Shown here: positions 46,549 through 57,100 of the stretch, piece by piece | Numbering within the stretch: the first letter of the stretch is position 1 | How the letters are laid out: each line of letters begins with the position of its first letter | Source: Elusimicrobiota bacterium | GTDB lineage: Bacteria; Elusimicrobiota; Elusimicrobia; FEN-1173 | DNA length: 64,000 bases | Direction of reading: 5' to 3' | NCBI GenBank assembly: GCA_016715645.1 | Contig: JADJZR010000030.1 | Coordinates: forward strand, 122,298-186,297 | Notes under the pieces: model-generated | Told to the model about the DNA's origin: nothing | Database searches by the model: none | What the model saw: the letters and a program-made list of their open reading frames with translations, nothing else | Position numbers and translations under genes: made by a program

Positions 46549-47099
46549 ATCGACTCGAAGAGGTGGTTTTGCGCGTTTGCGGTGCACTGGATGCCAGCGG
46601 GATTGCGTATTTGGTCGTTGGTGGTTTGGCGGGCAATGCGTTGGGCGAACCCCGGATGACCCACGATCTTGATGTGTTGGTGTTCTGCCCCAGCGAAGAA
46701 GAATTTCATCGGTGGATGGAGCATCTTCCCGCTGGAATTTTGAAATTCGACCCCGCTCAAGCGATCAAGGATTTTATCGAGAACCGGTCGTTCACCGCTG
46801 AAAGTGACGGCGTGCATGTGGATTTTTTGATTGGCGGCACGGTTTTTGAAGCGGAAATGTATCAGCGGCGGCGGCGGGTTGCCTTCGCGGGTGCGACGTT
46901 TTCCATCCCCTCTCCCGAAGATTTCATTGTTATGAAGTGCCTGGCCGGACGAGATAAGGACCTTCTGGACGCACATAATGTGGTGCTACGGCACGGAACA
47001 GCGTTGGATCGCGGTTATATTCAAAAGTGGATTGACAACTTTGCGGGAAAAACCTCGCCTGTTTTGCGCGAGCGATTTGAGAGGCTGTTTCATGCTTGA
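46545..47099 (+). CDS. Nucleotidyltransferase-fold protein (MNT/AbiEii-like)
   Basis: A 184-residue protein of the minimal nucleotidyltransferase type. The motif YLVVGGLAGNALGEPRMTHD followed by LDVLV contains the GG loop and the first two catalytic Asp residues (D-x-D), and VHVDFLIGG provides the third. The C-terminal part (SIPSPEDFIVMKCLAGRDKD) is typical of DUF6036- or AbiEii-like proteins, in which Lys and Asp are conserved. Such proteins transfer nucleotides to RNA or protein in toxin-antitoxin systems, or act in antibiotic modification. It is coupled to the small gene upstream by a 4-bp overlap. Confidence 0.75.
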   Translation: MNRLEEVVLRVCGALDASGIAYLVVGGLAGNALGEPRMTHDLDVLVFCPSEEEFHRWMEHLPAGILKFDPAQAIKDFIENRSFTAESDGVHVDFLIGGTVFEAEMYQRRRRVAFAGATFSIPSPEDFIVMKCLAGRDKDLLDAHNVVLRHGTALDRGYIQKWIDNFAGKTSPVLRERFERLFHA

Positions 47100-47184
47100 C
47101 GGACTGATTCGTTTCTTTATCGAGACACAGAATCAGCGCGTGTTGAAAAAAAACAGTTACAAGATTCGTGTGAAAGATGTGTAG
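47092..47184 (+). CDS. Possible 30-codon ORF after the nucleotidyltransferase
   Basis: A short frame (MLDGLIRFFIETQNQRVLKK and ten more residues) overlaps the end of the previous gene by 8 bp. It is basic and amphipathic. There is no homology or ribosome-binding evidence beyond the overlap, so it may be chance. Confidence 0.25.
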   Translation: MLDGLIRFFIETQNQRVLKKNSYKIRVKDV

Positions 47185-47204
47185 AAGAGGGTTGAGGAGT
47201 TACT

Positions 47205-48239
47205 ATGAAACCCGTTGCGCCCGACGTTCCGTTGGCTGTTTGGAAAATTCTTTATTTATCGGCAGGCAAGGTGCATTCCCGGCGGCCTTGGGAGCATTTT
47301 GATGATACCCATCTTATCGGGGTTCGGGATCCCGTTACGGGGGAGGTGGGGTACGGCTGTTTCATGGGAAGCGGCGGAACGCTTTTTGGGTTTTGTCTTT
47401 ATGGGGGGGCGGAAGGGTTTGATTTTTACCGGCGGTTGATGGAGGGCCACTTTGAGCCCGAATCTTTTGATTTTATTTACCTTCAGCGGTGCCTGAAATT
47501 GGAGTTTGGGGCCAAGGCTGATCTCGAACCCGAGGATTTGTCGGTCATCAAAGCCTTGGGTTTGTCTTTCAGGGGAGAAACCGATTGGCCGCAATTTCGA
47601 AGCTTGTCTCCGGGCGACGTTCCTTGGTTTCTGGAGTCCAAAGAGGCGGCGTTTTTGACTTTCGCTCTGGACGCCGCCATTCACCATCTTGACTTGTTCA
47701 TGAAACGAGAGGTTCAATCTTCCGTCAGGCAAGGGGAGGTGCTGGTGTACTCGCGGGGGGAACAAGGATTTCTTTCCGCTTGGGAGCCCTGGCCCATTTA
47801 CCGCCCGGAGCCTGCGCCGCCCCTGGCGCTTGACTACACCCGGGCCCGGGCGGCCCTTGCCAAAGCCACTAAACCTGACAGCCCCTGGGAGGCGGCCGTG
47901 TCCTTTACTCCCCAATCCATCTCGGACGGCGGGAAACCCTCTTTCGTCAAAGTCGCCTTGGTTTGTCAAAAATCTTCCGGGTTTGTTTTTAACATGGCCG
48001 CGGACCGGGCTCCTCGGACGGACGCCGATTTGTTGGCCGATGTCATTGTTGGTTCATTGGAGAAACATGGTTTTCGGCCATCCACTATTTTCCTTTCCGA
48101 TGCTGTTACGCTCGCCTCTCTCTCCCCCCTGTCGAAGGCACTTGAAATCCCCTTCGACCTTTCACCCAAGCTCCCTGCCGTGAAAATGGCCATGGATGAA
48201 ATGCTCCGAGCCATGGACTCCGGCCGGTTTCGGGCCTGA
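47205..48239 (+). CDS. Hypothetical protein resembling DUF6930/DUF7309 proteins
   Basis: A 344-residue soluble protein. The N-terminal part begins PLAVWKILYLSAGKVHSRRP, then IGVRDPVTGEVGYGCFMGSG and FGFCLYGGAEGFDFYRRLME, a pattern I associate weakly with the DUF7309/DUF6930 group (a domain that starts W..iy.la....p). The C-terminal part (KPSFVKVALVCQKSSGFVFN and RPSTIFLSDAVTLASLSPL) looks like the DUF6930 half. The function is unknown. The start has a GAGGAG ribosome-binding site 7 bases upstream. Confidence 0.6.
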   Translation: MKPVAPDVPLAVWKILYLSAGKVHSRRPWEHFDDTHLIGVRDPVTGEVGYGCFMGSGGTLFGFCLYGGAEGFDFYRRLMEGHFEPESFDFIYLQRCLKLEFGAKADLEPEDLSVIKALGLSFRGETDWPQFRSLSPGDVPWFLESKEAAFLTFALDAAIHHLDLFMKREVQSSVRQGEVLVYSRGEQGFLSAWEPWPIYRPEPAPPLALDYTRARAALAKATKPDSPWEAAVSFTPQSISDGGKPSFVKVALVCQKSSGFVFNMAADRAPRTDADLLADVIVGSLEKHGFRPSTIFLSDAVTLASLSPLSKALEIPFDLSPKLPAVKMAMDEMLRAMDSGRFRA

Positions 48240-48283
48240 TTCATTCTTGGAATGATCGCCAGTATTCCCCAGGCTGGAGAACT

Positions 48284-49690
48284 ATGAAACGGGTGGTTGG
48301 GATTTTGTGGAGCTTGGTTTTGTTCTGGGGTGTCCGGGGGTGGGCGGTTGAGGTGCGGTATGTGGCGGCGCGGGACTATTTTTCCACAGCCATGGCGGAA
48401 ATTGCCAACGCGCGGCGGTCTGTTACGGTGTGCCTTTACCTTTTTTCTTTGCGGACGAATCAATCCCAATCGGCGGTGTTTCAACTGGCGGAGGCGTTGG
48501 CTCAGGCCCACGGTCGCGGGGTTTCAGTCGAGGTGTTGTTGGACGCGGAAGAAATTCACGACGCGTTGGAGGGCAAAAACCGCGCCGCTCACGATTTTTT
48601 CAGGAGTCGGGGGATCCCTGTCTTCTACGACTATACCGCCACCATCACTCACACAAAGGCGTTGGTGATCGATAACGAAACCGTGTTGTTGGGGTCCTCT
48701 AATTGGTCAGGTTCGGCCATGCACAACAACGAAGAGGGCAATCTATTGGTCCGGTCCACGGACGTGGCCCGGGATACCCTCCGCGCCATTCGTGCCATTC
48801 CGCGTCAGGAACCTCTCAGTCCCGAGCCACCCGGGGTGTCCCTGCCTTTGGCATTTTTGACGAACGGTGTCCTGGGTCGAATGGGGAACCGAGGCGACGA
48901 ACGGGCGCTGGATACTTACCTTTACATCCTGCACCAGGAACAAAAGGGGGGCTCCCCATTGGTGGATAGATCCGATTTGGCCCAATGGCTGGGGATTGGG
49001 TACATGAGTTCCTACTCCTCTCGGCGGCAGATCATGAAAACCCTTCGGAAGTTACGGGATCGCTATGGGCTTATTCAACTGGACGAAAAACCGTTAGCGG
49101 TGCGCACTCTGTTGCGAAGCAGTGAGACCGTCAATGTGCCGTTGGACTATTTCACGTTAGGCGGGTGGAACCGGGATTTGAGTTTGGCTGGCAAAGTGGT
49201 TTGGATCATCAACCTGGCGGAGTCGCCCCGATCGCCGTTGCGGCCCCGGTGGTCTGGTGGTCAGGAACGGTTGGCAGAGCGCCATGGGGTGTCGGCGTGG
49301 TTTGTCCGCCAGGGCCTGTTGGAACTGCGCCGAAAAAATCTGCTGGAAGTGGAACACGCTCCGTTGCCCAGCCCCGACAACGATCGGCCCCGTTCGCCGG
49401 CAATCTATACCCCCAACGCGCTCTACAACCTTGCCTCCTGGGAGCAGAAACGGGCCGCGTTAGAGACGCAATACGGAAACGACAAATTTAAACGCGCTCA
49501 GGCGGCGGCCACCTTGGTTTATGAGGATAGAGATCTCAAGGGCATTGAGGAACTGATGGTTCTGGAAACAACCCGAGGGGTCAAGGCCGTGCGCCAGGCT
49601 TGCGCCATCCTCGGCGCCAAAAAACCCGACAACCCAAAACGATGCATGGCGTATTTGCTTGCAACCGTGAGAAAAGTGCAGGGAGAATAA
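48284..49690 (+). CDS. Exported phospholipase D-like protein with C-terminal winged-helix-like part
   Basis: A 468-residue protein with a signal peptide (VVGILWSLVLFWGVRGWAVE) and a single PLD-type catalytic motif, THTKALVIDNETVLLGSSNW, preceded by the typical SVTVCLYLFSL and VSVEVLLDAEE strands. One HKD motif suggests that it works as a dimer, as Nuc-type nucleases do. The C-terminal 280 residues are unusual for the family and contain helix-turn-helix-like segments (LAQWLGIGYMSSYSSRRQIM, LAERHGVSAWFVRQGLLELR). DNA or lipid could be the substrate. GGAG lies 5 bases before the ATG. Confidence 0.8.
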   Translation: MKRVVGILWSLVLFWGVRGWAVEVRYVAARDYFSTAMAEIANARRSVTVCLYLFSLRTNQSQSAVFQLAEALAQAHGRGVSVEVLLDAEEIHDALEGKNRAAHDFFRSRGIPVFYDYTATITHTKALVIDNETVLLGSSNWSGSAMHNNEEGNLLVRSTDVARDTLRAIRAIPRQEPLSPEPPGVSLPLAFLTNGVLGRMGNRGDERALDTYLYILHQEQKGGSPLVDRSDLAQWLGIGYMSSYSSRRQIMKTLRKLRDRYGLIQLDEKPLAVRTLLRSSETVNVPLDYFTLGGWNRDLSLAGKVVWIINLAESPRSPLRPRWSGGQERLAERHGVSAWFVRQGLLELRRKNLLEVEHAPLPSPDNDRPRSPAIYTPNALYNLASWEQKRAALETQYGNDKFKRAQAAATLVYEDRDLKGIEELMVLETTRGVKAVRQACAILGAKKPDNPKRCMAYLLATVRKVQGE

Positions 49691-49810
49691 TATTTCCACA
49701 GCCGTGTATTCCTCATTCCTGGTTGTGTAGGGTCATTGCTCACTGCCGTGCGGCCAGAACCACGCCGGAATATCGGGCCCATGGCTGTCGACGCGAACGG
49801 AGTCGGCGTG

Positions 49811-49831
49811 TTTTTTTTTGGGGGGGGGGGG
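49811..49831. repeat. T9-G12 homopolymer tract upstream of the repeat-protein gene
   Basis: Nine T are followed by twelve G, 84 bp before ATG 49915. Tracts like this are prone to slippage. No gene is present between 49691 and 49914. Confidence 0.8.
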
Positions 49832-49914
49832 TGGAAAATTCAATCTTGTCGTTGTGGGGAATTTCGGCAATACTTCGAAAGTGCGTTTGAGAACAATGGA
49901 CTGAAGGGGGATTT

Positions 49915-52900
49915 ATGTCGTTTTTGAAGGGCTTTGCTTTTCTCCTGCTCTTGGTTCCTTTGTCCGGGTGGGGAACGACAGTTGAGGAATTTTTTGGCCA
50001 GCGGACTTCCTTTGAGAAAATTGTTCGGGATGGGCAAGGACGGGTGCGGGGCGGGGTTCTCGAAAAAGAAACCGAGGTGACACAGGGGAATATTCGTTTC
50101 GTGCTTCCGGGACAAAAAGAGATGACGTTGTATTCCACCGGTTTATTGAAAAAGGCAACTTTGGGTCGTGATTTGGATCTTCCCTTGGTGGTGGGAACCG
50201 TGCCTGTCGCGGCGGGGACTCTCCTGGAGTTTAAGGAATCGGGAGAGTTGGATCTTCGAAAAATGATATTTGTTTTACGGCAAGAGGCTGACCTCACCCT
50301 GGGGGGACAAACAGTTCCCATCCAAAAAGGCTGTCGATTGTTCTTTGTCGACAACCAGACCGTGGATTTTTCCCGTTCGGAATTTACCCTCTCACGTTAC
50401 CATTCGTTTGCGTTTAAAACGATCACTTTGAAAGCCAAGATCAGCTCGGACATCACTTTTCATGAAAAGGGAGCGGTTCGGTCCTTTGTCTTGGGGGAGG
50501 CTGTTGTGGTTCCGATTACGGGAGGGTCCGTGGCGGTGGACGAAACGTCCCGCCTGTTTTTTCTTCCTGCGGGCGATTGGGACTACGAACGGTCCGTTTT
50601 CATTCCCCGTGAAGAAACGTTGCTTTCGGTGGGAGGGCATCGTTATCCCTTTGCGAAGGGGCAACCCCTTCTCTTTCATGGGGGAGGCGGCGTTCGGGAA
50701 GGCGTGTTGGCCAAGGATGGGACAATTCAACTGGATTCTTTGACGTTGGCCGTGAAATCGGGGACCACCGTGCGTTTTGACCTTGAAGGGAAAGTGGATC
50801 CCCGCGACAGTCGTTACATGTTGACAGAAGAGGCCTCGGTTCTTGTGGGGCCCAATCGGTTCCTGTTTAAGAAAAGCACCCCCCTCCGGTTCTACGCCAA
50901 CGGCATGCCCGAAGGGGGAACTCTCGCGGAAAGTGTGGAGATTTCGGTTCATGGGAAAAGTATTCCCTTGGCCAAGGATTCGCCTCTCTTTTTCCTGGAC
51001 AGCGGGGATATCGACGTCATAAAAACGCCGCTCGTGCTGAACCGTCCGACCTCGGTGACCGTGGCGGGAAACCCCTTGCTCCTGGCGGCGGGCACACGGC
51101 TGTATTTAACCACGGTTGGGGACTTGGACGTGAACAAGACACGCCTCGATGTGGCAGAACTGTCCTCTTTTACGTTCCGCGGAAAAACGATGAAAATCGC
51201 CGCTGGCAATAGTTTGGTGTTTTCTCCCCAGGGGGCCTTACAACACGTAACTTTGGGGGCCCCTCTTTCCCTTGCGGTTGGGTCTAAATCTATTGAGTTT
51301 CCCGCTGGGACCGTCTTGACCTACACAGATGAGGGGCGGTTGATTTCCGCCCGGTTGGGCGATTCTACCCGGGTGATACGAGAGAGCGTTGACCTTGTTT
51401 TTGCCAAGGACAGCGAATTGACCTTTTCCGAAGAGGGTCGTCTTCTTCACGGTACCTGTGGTCCCGGCAATTTGGTTTCCCTGGGTGCTCACCGGGTGCC
51501 CCTGCCCGAAGGGATGGGGATCGATTTTACCCCCCAGGAAAATCCTGTTCTCCTATCGGTTACGTTAAAGGACGATGCCACGTTTATGATTAAAGGCAGA
51601 GCGTTTTCTTTCAACAAGGGCAGTACGCTGATCTTTAACGGCCTTAAAGAACTGGACCTGTCCCAATGTGAACTGGCTTTGGGCCAAAATGGAACCTTTC
51701 CTCTTGGGCCGAACGCCTGGAAAGTGAAAGAGGGCGCTCGACTTTCTTTTTATAAAACCGGGGAAGTCCGTTCCCTGGATGTGGCCGATCCCCAGGAGAT
51801 GAATTTGGGCGCTCTGCGCATTCCCTTGGCCGCGCCTCGACAGGTGTTTTTTAACAAAGACGGCGCCGTGGACCCTCTTGAAACCGAGGTGGTCTTGTCC
51901 GGCGAAATGAAACTGACCCTTGGCGCCAACACCATCCCCGTGGGGGCGGGAACCCGGCTTTATTTCCAACCCAACGGCATTTTGGATTTTACTCGGATCA
52001 CTCTCATTCTGGGGAAAGACACCCTCGTTCGGGTCGGTAAAACCGAATGGCCTTTGGTTAAAGGAACCGTTTTAGAGTATCACCAGAATGAAACCCTGGA
52101 TGTGCAACGAACCGCCTTTGTCCTCTCCAAAAAAGTGAAGAAAACCATGGGGGGTGTCGAATACGTTTTTCCGGCCGGCGGGACGATCACGTTTCATCGG
52201 AAGGGAGGGGTGGCCTCGGCTCCGGTGGCCGATGATGTCAAAATCACACTCGACAAGAACGAATTTTTATTTAAAGGCCAGCGCCCCTTCTTTTTTAATG
52301 AAGGGGGAGCCCTCGATACGGACGCGACGACGTTGGAACTGGTCAATGATCAGATCGTGAAGGTCGGAGGGTTTTCGATCCCTTTTAGCAAGGGGCAAAC
52401 ACTGCGTTTTCATTCGAACGGGCGGTTGAAGAGCGGGTTGATTCAGGTCCCCGTGACGTTGACCTTGGGTCGATCGCCGATCCGGATGAAAAAAGACAAC
52501 GTTCTCTTTTTTACGGAAGAAGGGTTTTTGGACACTCAATTGACCCAGGTCCTATTGGAAGAGCCCTTGACGCTCACGGTGGGGCGAAACACGATCCCTT
52601 TCCTGGCCGGCACGCGTATTTATTTTTACAACACGGGGGAAGTCTGGCAAGGAATTTTGGGCCAGGAAATGACCCTCAACGTGTTTGATCACAAGATCCC
52701 GTTTAAGAAGGGCAAACGACTTTATTTCTTTGCCAACGGAGAAATTGACTGTGACCGCACGGAACTCTATCTGACTGCGGAGATGTCTTTTCCGTTGGGA
52801 AAGACCGAACGGACGTTTCAGGCCCGAAAGAGACTTTTTCTTGGCCCGAAAGGAGAAGTCCTTCGCGGGTGGCTGACCGGAACCGAACCGTTGGGGGTGG

Positions 52901-54134
52901 GGGGGACCCCTTTTCACTTTGACCCGACTTTCCCGGTGTCTTTCCACGCCAACGGCGGTGTGGCGGCGTTGACGTTGAGCGAAGATGTCGGCCCTTCGGT
53001 TGCGGGAAAAACGGCAACATTCGCCAAAGGGACCGAGGTTCAGTTTTATGCCGGCGGGTCTTTGCAGGAAGGCGAATTAGCGGAAAACACATCGTTCCCA
53101 TCGACCGGTGAGGGTCTCTTCAAACGATTTACAAAAATTTCTTTTTATTCCAACGGCGCGGTTCGTCGGGGGGAACTGAACGGGCCGGGCTCTCTTCGTG
53201 TGGGAGCCCAAACCGTTCGAATGGACAGCGGTTTTCCGTTGGAATTTTACGACAACGGAAACCTGGTGTCCGGGCGTCTGGCCAGCACGGCGAAACTACA
53301 GAACCCGGGGGGAGATGTGGCGTTGAAGGGATTGACGGCCGTTCGGTTCCATTCAAACGGCCGTTTGGCCGCGGGGACGTTGGAGGAGGGGGCCGTTTTT
53401 GCCATGGGAGAGAGAACCGTGGAAGTGAACCCGGGCTCGTCTGTGACGTTTTATGAAAACGGACGGTTGAACGAGGGTTATGCGCGCTTACCTTGGCGGA
53501 TGTCGGTTCGGGGCGCTGAGGTGGTTCTGGACCCCCGGGCCTTGATCGGATTTTATGAAAACGGGGGTGTGCGCGAGGGGTCTTGCTGACCAACGCCGAG
53601 ATCCCGATCGGAACCGAGAAAATTCTTTTTGCGGAAGGAACCAAAATTCGCTTTTATTCAGACGGAAAAGTGGCCGCGGGGTTTCCAGTTTCTTCGGTTG
53701 GTGTTTCGGTGTCGGTCTGGCCGGGTCGTCCCGTCTCCTGCGCCGCGCTTCGTGAACTGGCCTGGGATTCGGCGGGTCGGCTCATCTACGCGAACGTGAA
53801 CGAATCACGGGTGTATCAAACCCCAGAAAAAGAATCGTTTACCATCGAACCAGGAGAATGGGTGTATCTGGATTATCCCAAGGGGGGCCCGCCCCAGGCC
53901 TACCCGATTAATCTTCAGGGACGTTTGAAGAGAGACACCCCCCTGACCGTGGCGGGAACGCGTTTGACGCTTCCGCGGGGATCTCTTGTGGCCTTTAAGG
54001 GGGACGACACCATCATGACTCTCCTTTCGCCCGCCGCTCCCCTCGTCTATCGGGGAGAAGTTCTTGTCCCCGCGCGGGCAGAAGTGGTTTTTTCGGACCT
54101 GGAAGCCAAGCTAACAGAAATGGGGGGTAAATAG
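49915..54134 (+). CDS. Large exported beta-repeat protein, frameshifted near its C-terminus
   Basis: A signal peptide (FLKGFAFLLLLVPLSGWG) is followed by about 30 degenerate repeats of roughly 42 residues. The unit alternates a strand such as LTVGRNTIPFLAGTRIYFYN, a TGEV-type turn and a short linker; toward the C-terminus it becomes MORN-like (FYENGRLNEG, FYENGGVREG). A regular beta-fold such as a solenoid is likely, with no catalytic motif. The first frame ends at 53589; adding one G to GGGG at 53578-53581 gives VREGVLLTNAEIPIGTEKIL and continues to 54134, about 1406 residues in all. Only 2 bp separate it from the alpha-2-macroglobulin gene, so it should be made with that envelope-defence pair. 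Confidence 0.75.
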
Positions 54135-54136
54135 TC

Positions 54137-57100
54137 ATGGGTCATTATTTCCGCCGAACTCAAGTGGTTCTGTGTGTGAGCGGAGTCCTCCTGTCTTTGG
54201 GAATGTGGTTGACGCTCCAGGGGTGTGGCCGACACATTTTGTCGGCCCGTATTTCCCCGGACGGGGAGACGTCCCGGGAAACCTCGGTCTCGGTTGTCTT
54301 TTCCCAGCCCATGTTGCAGGGAAAACAGAGGGAAATTCTGAATGTTCCATCGACCGAACCGTTCCTGATGTTCGATCCACCCATTGCCGGGGAGTATCGT
54401 TGGACATCGGAAACGGAACTTCAATTCACTCCGTACGAACGATTGGGCGCCGATCAGGCCTACAAGGTCGAAGTTCCTAAAAAAGTGTTTGGCCGCGCTG
54501 TGCGATTGGGTCGGACGGGGAGTTTTCGCACCGCACCGTTCCGGATCGAAGAGTCCCGTGTCTATTTTGATTTCTACATCTTTGACATTGGAAAAAAGAA
54601 CATTGTGGTGGACCTGGCCTTCAACTACGACGTGGACGCGGAAGACCTGAAACGCTACGCTCGCTTGACCAAAGACGGACAGGATTTTCCATTTGAGGTG
54701 GTGCCCCGGGCCGACCGTCGGCATTATCGGCTGATTTCCGATGCCATTGGAAAGGACCACCAGGACCAGGACTTTAAAATCGTGGTGAACAAAGATATGC
54801 CCAACGCCGAGAGCGGGACAGCGCTGGAAAAGGGGTGGGAGTCATCTCTTCGCTTGGACAAGATTCCGGCGTTTCAATACGACGGACTGCGCACCGATCG
54901 GCGCGGTCAAGACACTGTGTTGACGCTCCGGTTTAACAAAGCGGTTCAGCCAGAGTTTGTGGCCAGTTATGTGTCCGTGGAAGACGAAAGCGGCGAAAAA
55001 CCAACTCGGATGGCGATCCAGCCTCGGGTGGACACGGCGTTGATTTCTGTGACGGGGGGATTCAAATACAATCGTCGTTACCGCGTTCGCGTGAACAAAG
55101 CCCTGGCGGCGGTCGACGGTAGCACTCTGAAAAATGCGGTCGAGGAAACGTTCACACTTCAAAAACCCGAACGGAGCATCCAATTCCTTCAGCCCGGTCG
55201 TTTGCTTCCAGTCAAAGATGACGTGAACATTTTTGTTCAGTCCTACGACCTGAAAAAGCTCACACTTCACGTTTACCGTGTCCCAACGGGCAATATCCCC
55301 TTTATGGCGCGCCAACTCGATGGAGGGATGGGAAAAGCGGTTCACACCGAGACCCTCGAGGTCCCGGTGGTTGATGAATTTTCCACGAACGTGACCGAGA
55401 TCAATCTGAAATCGTTCATTGAGAAGCACGGCAAGGGGATGTTCCGATTTCAGATTCGAGGCGAAGGGGGCTGGCCCGGGCGGACAAGTGGGTGTTGGGA
55501 ACCGATGTGGGCCTGGTGGTCAAAAGCGATGGCCGAAATTTGTTGGTGTTTTGTGGGTCTGTAACAAAATTTAATCCGCTGGAGGGAGTGACTGTTTCGC
55601 TTCTTAATACGGAAGGGGAAACTCTTCGTTCCGCTCCCACGGACAGTTCCGGGTTTGCGATCATTCCGTTCGACCCCGAAAAAGCTGGGGTGACGCCCTA
55701 CATGCTCACCGCCCAATGGGGGACGACACTGCCTATCTTCTTTTCAGCGAGGCCAAAGTCGAAATGACGAAGTCCGATGTGGCCGGGGACCCCTACCGGG
55801 TCGGCGCATTGGAAGCCTTTGTTTACCCCGCCCGAGATCTCTTTAAACCGGGAGAGGAGGTTTTCCTGGCCGCGGTCGTGAAAAAGGTGGGTGGAGGGCG
55901 CGTGGAAGAAATGCCCGTGCGATGGGTGGTTCGGGATTCCCAAGCCACTCATTATTTTGAAGAAAATGCCGCGTTGAACAACGCGGGGATGTGTGAAACA
56001 CGGTTTCTCTTAAATCCCAGCGCTCGGACCGGTTCCTATTCGGTTTCTTTGCTGGTGGGTAAGGATTTGGAAGTGGGGCGGACAACGTTTCGCGTGGAAG
56101 AGTTCATCCCCCAATCCCTGAAAGTCGATATCAATGTGAAGAGTGAAAATATCCGACCGGGGACGTCTTTGGTCTTTCAGGTGCAAGGACGAAATCTGTT
56201 CGGCAATCCCGCGGGCGGCCAGCCCGTCGCGGCCAACGCGGAAATTTCTTACAAATCGTTTCGTCCGTCCGGGTATCCGGGTTTTCGTTTTGAAAATAGC
56301 CGCTTTTCATTTCAAACTCAAAAAGAGACGTTGGCCGATGCGTCTCTGGACGAGCAGGGGCTGATCCAGTATGAAACGCCCATTCCCGACAAAACGGTTC
56401 CGCACGGGCTCTTGAACGCTCGGCTTTACGCCGAGGTTCAGGAAAAGGGCGGCCGGGCGGTGGCGGTGGTCAAAAATGTGGAAATCGCCGACAAACCGTA
56501 TTTCCTGGGAGTGAAACAAACTCTCGATGCTTTTTCGTCCCTGGAAACCCCCACCCGTTTTGAAATTGCGTCACTGGACAGGCGGGGTAACCCGGTCACA
56601 GTGCGGGATGTGGAAGTCTTTATTGTTCGACACGGGTACTACAATATTTATCAAAAAGCCCGCTGGCAAAACGGTGGAAAATACGATTCCCAGGACTACC
56701 AGGACATCGTTTTCCGCAAACACATCACGGAACTCAAAGGTAAAACACTTTTTTCCTACAAACACGAAACCCTGGGATCCTACGAGATCATCGTGGCCCA
56801 ACGCAAAGACAACGTGAGCGCCAACCTCGAATACAGCGTGGCGGGGGCCGGCGACGTAGATGTGGATTTGGAACAGGCCGACCAACTTCAGCTTCAATGG
56901 GGCCGGGAATCCTATAAGGTGGGCGACACGGCCGAATTGTCGATCAATGCGCCCATGGCAGGGCTTCTCATGTTGACCGTTGAACGGGAAAAGGTTTTGT
57001 ACCGGCAGTTCGTTCGACTGACCCGCTCGGCTCAGGTTGTTAAAATTCCCGTGAAAGAAGAATTTCTTCCCAACGCCTACGCGGTGGGAATGTTGTTTAA

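Noticed and set aside
49915..54134. Repeats considered as a CRISPR or DNA-level tandem array
   Set aside because: The periodicity is at the protein level with divergent DNA; there are no identical direct repeats with unique spacers.
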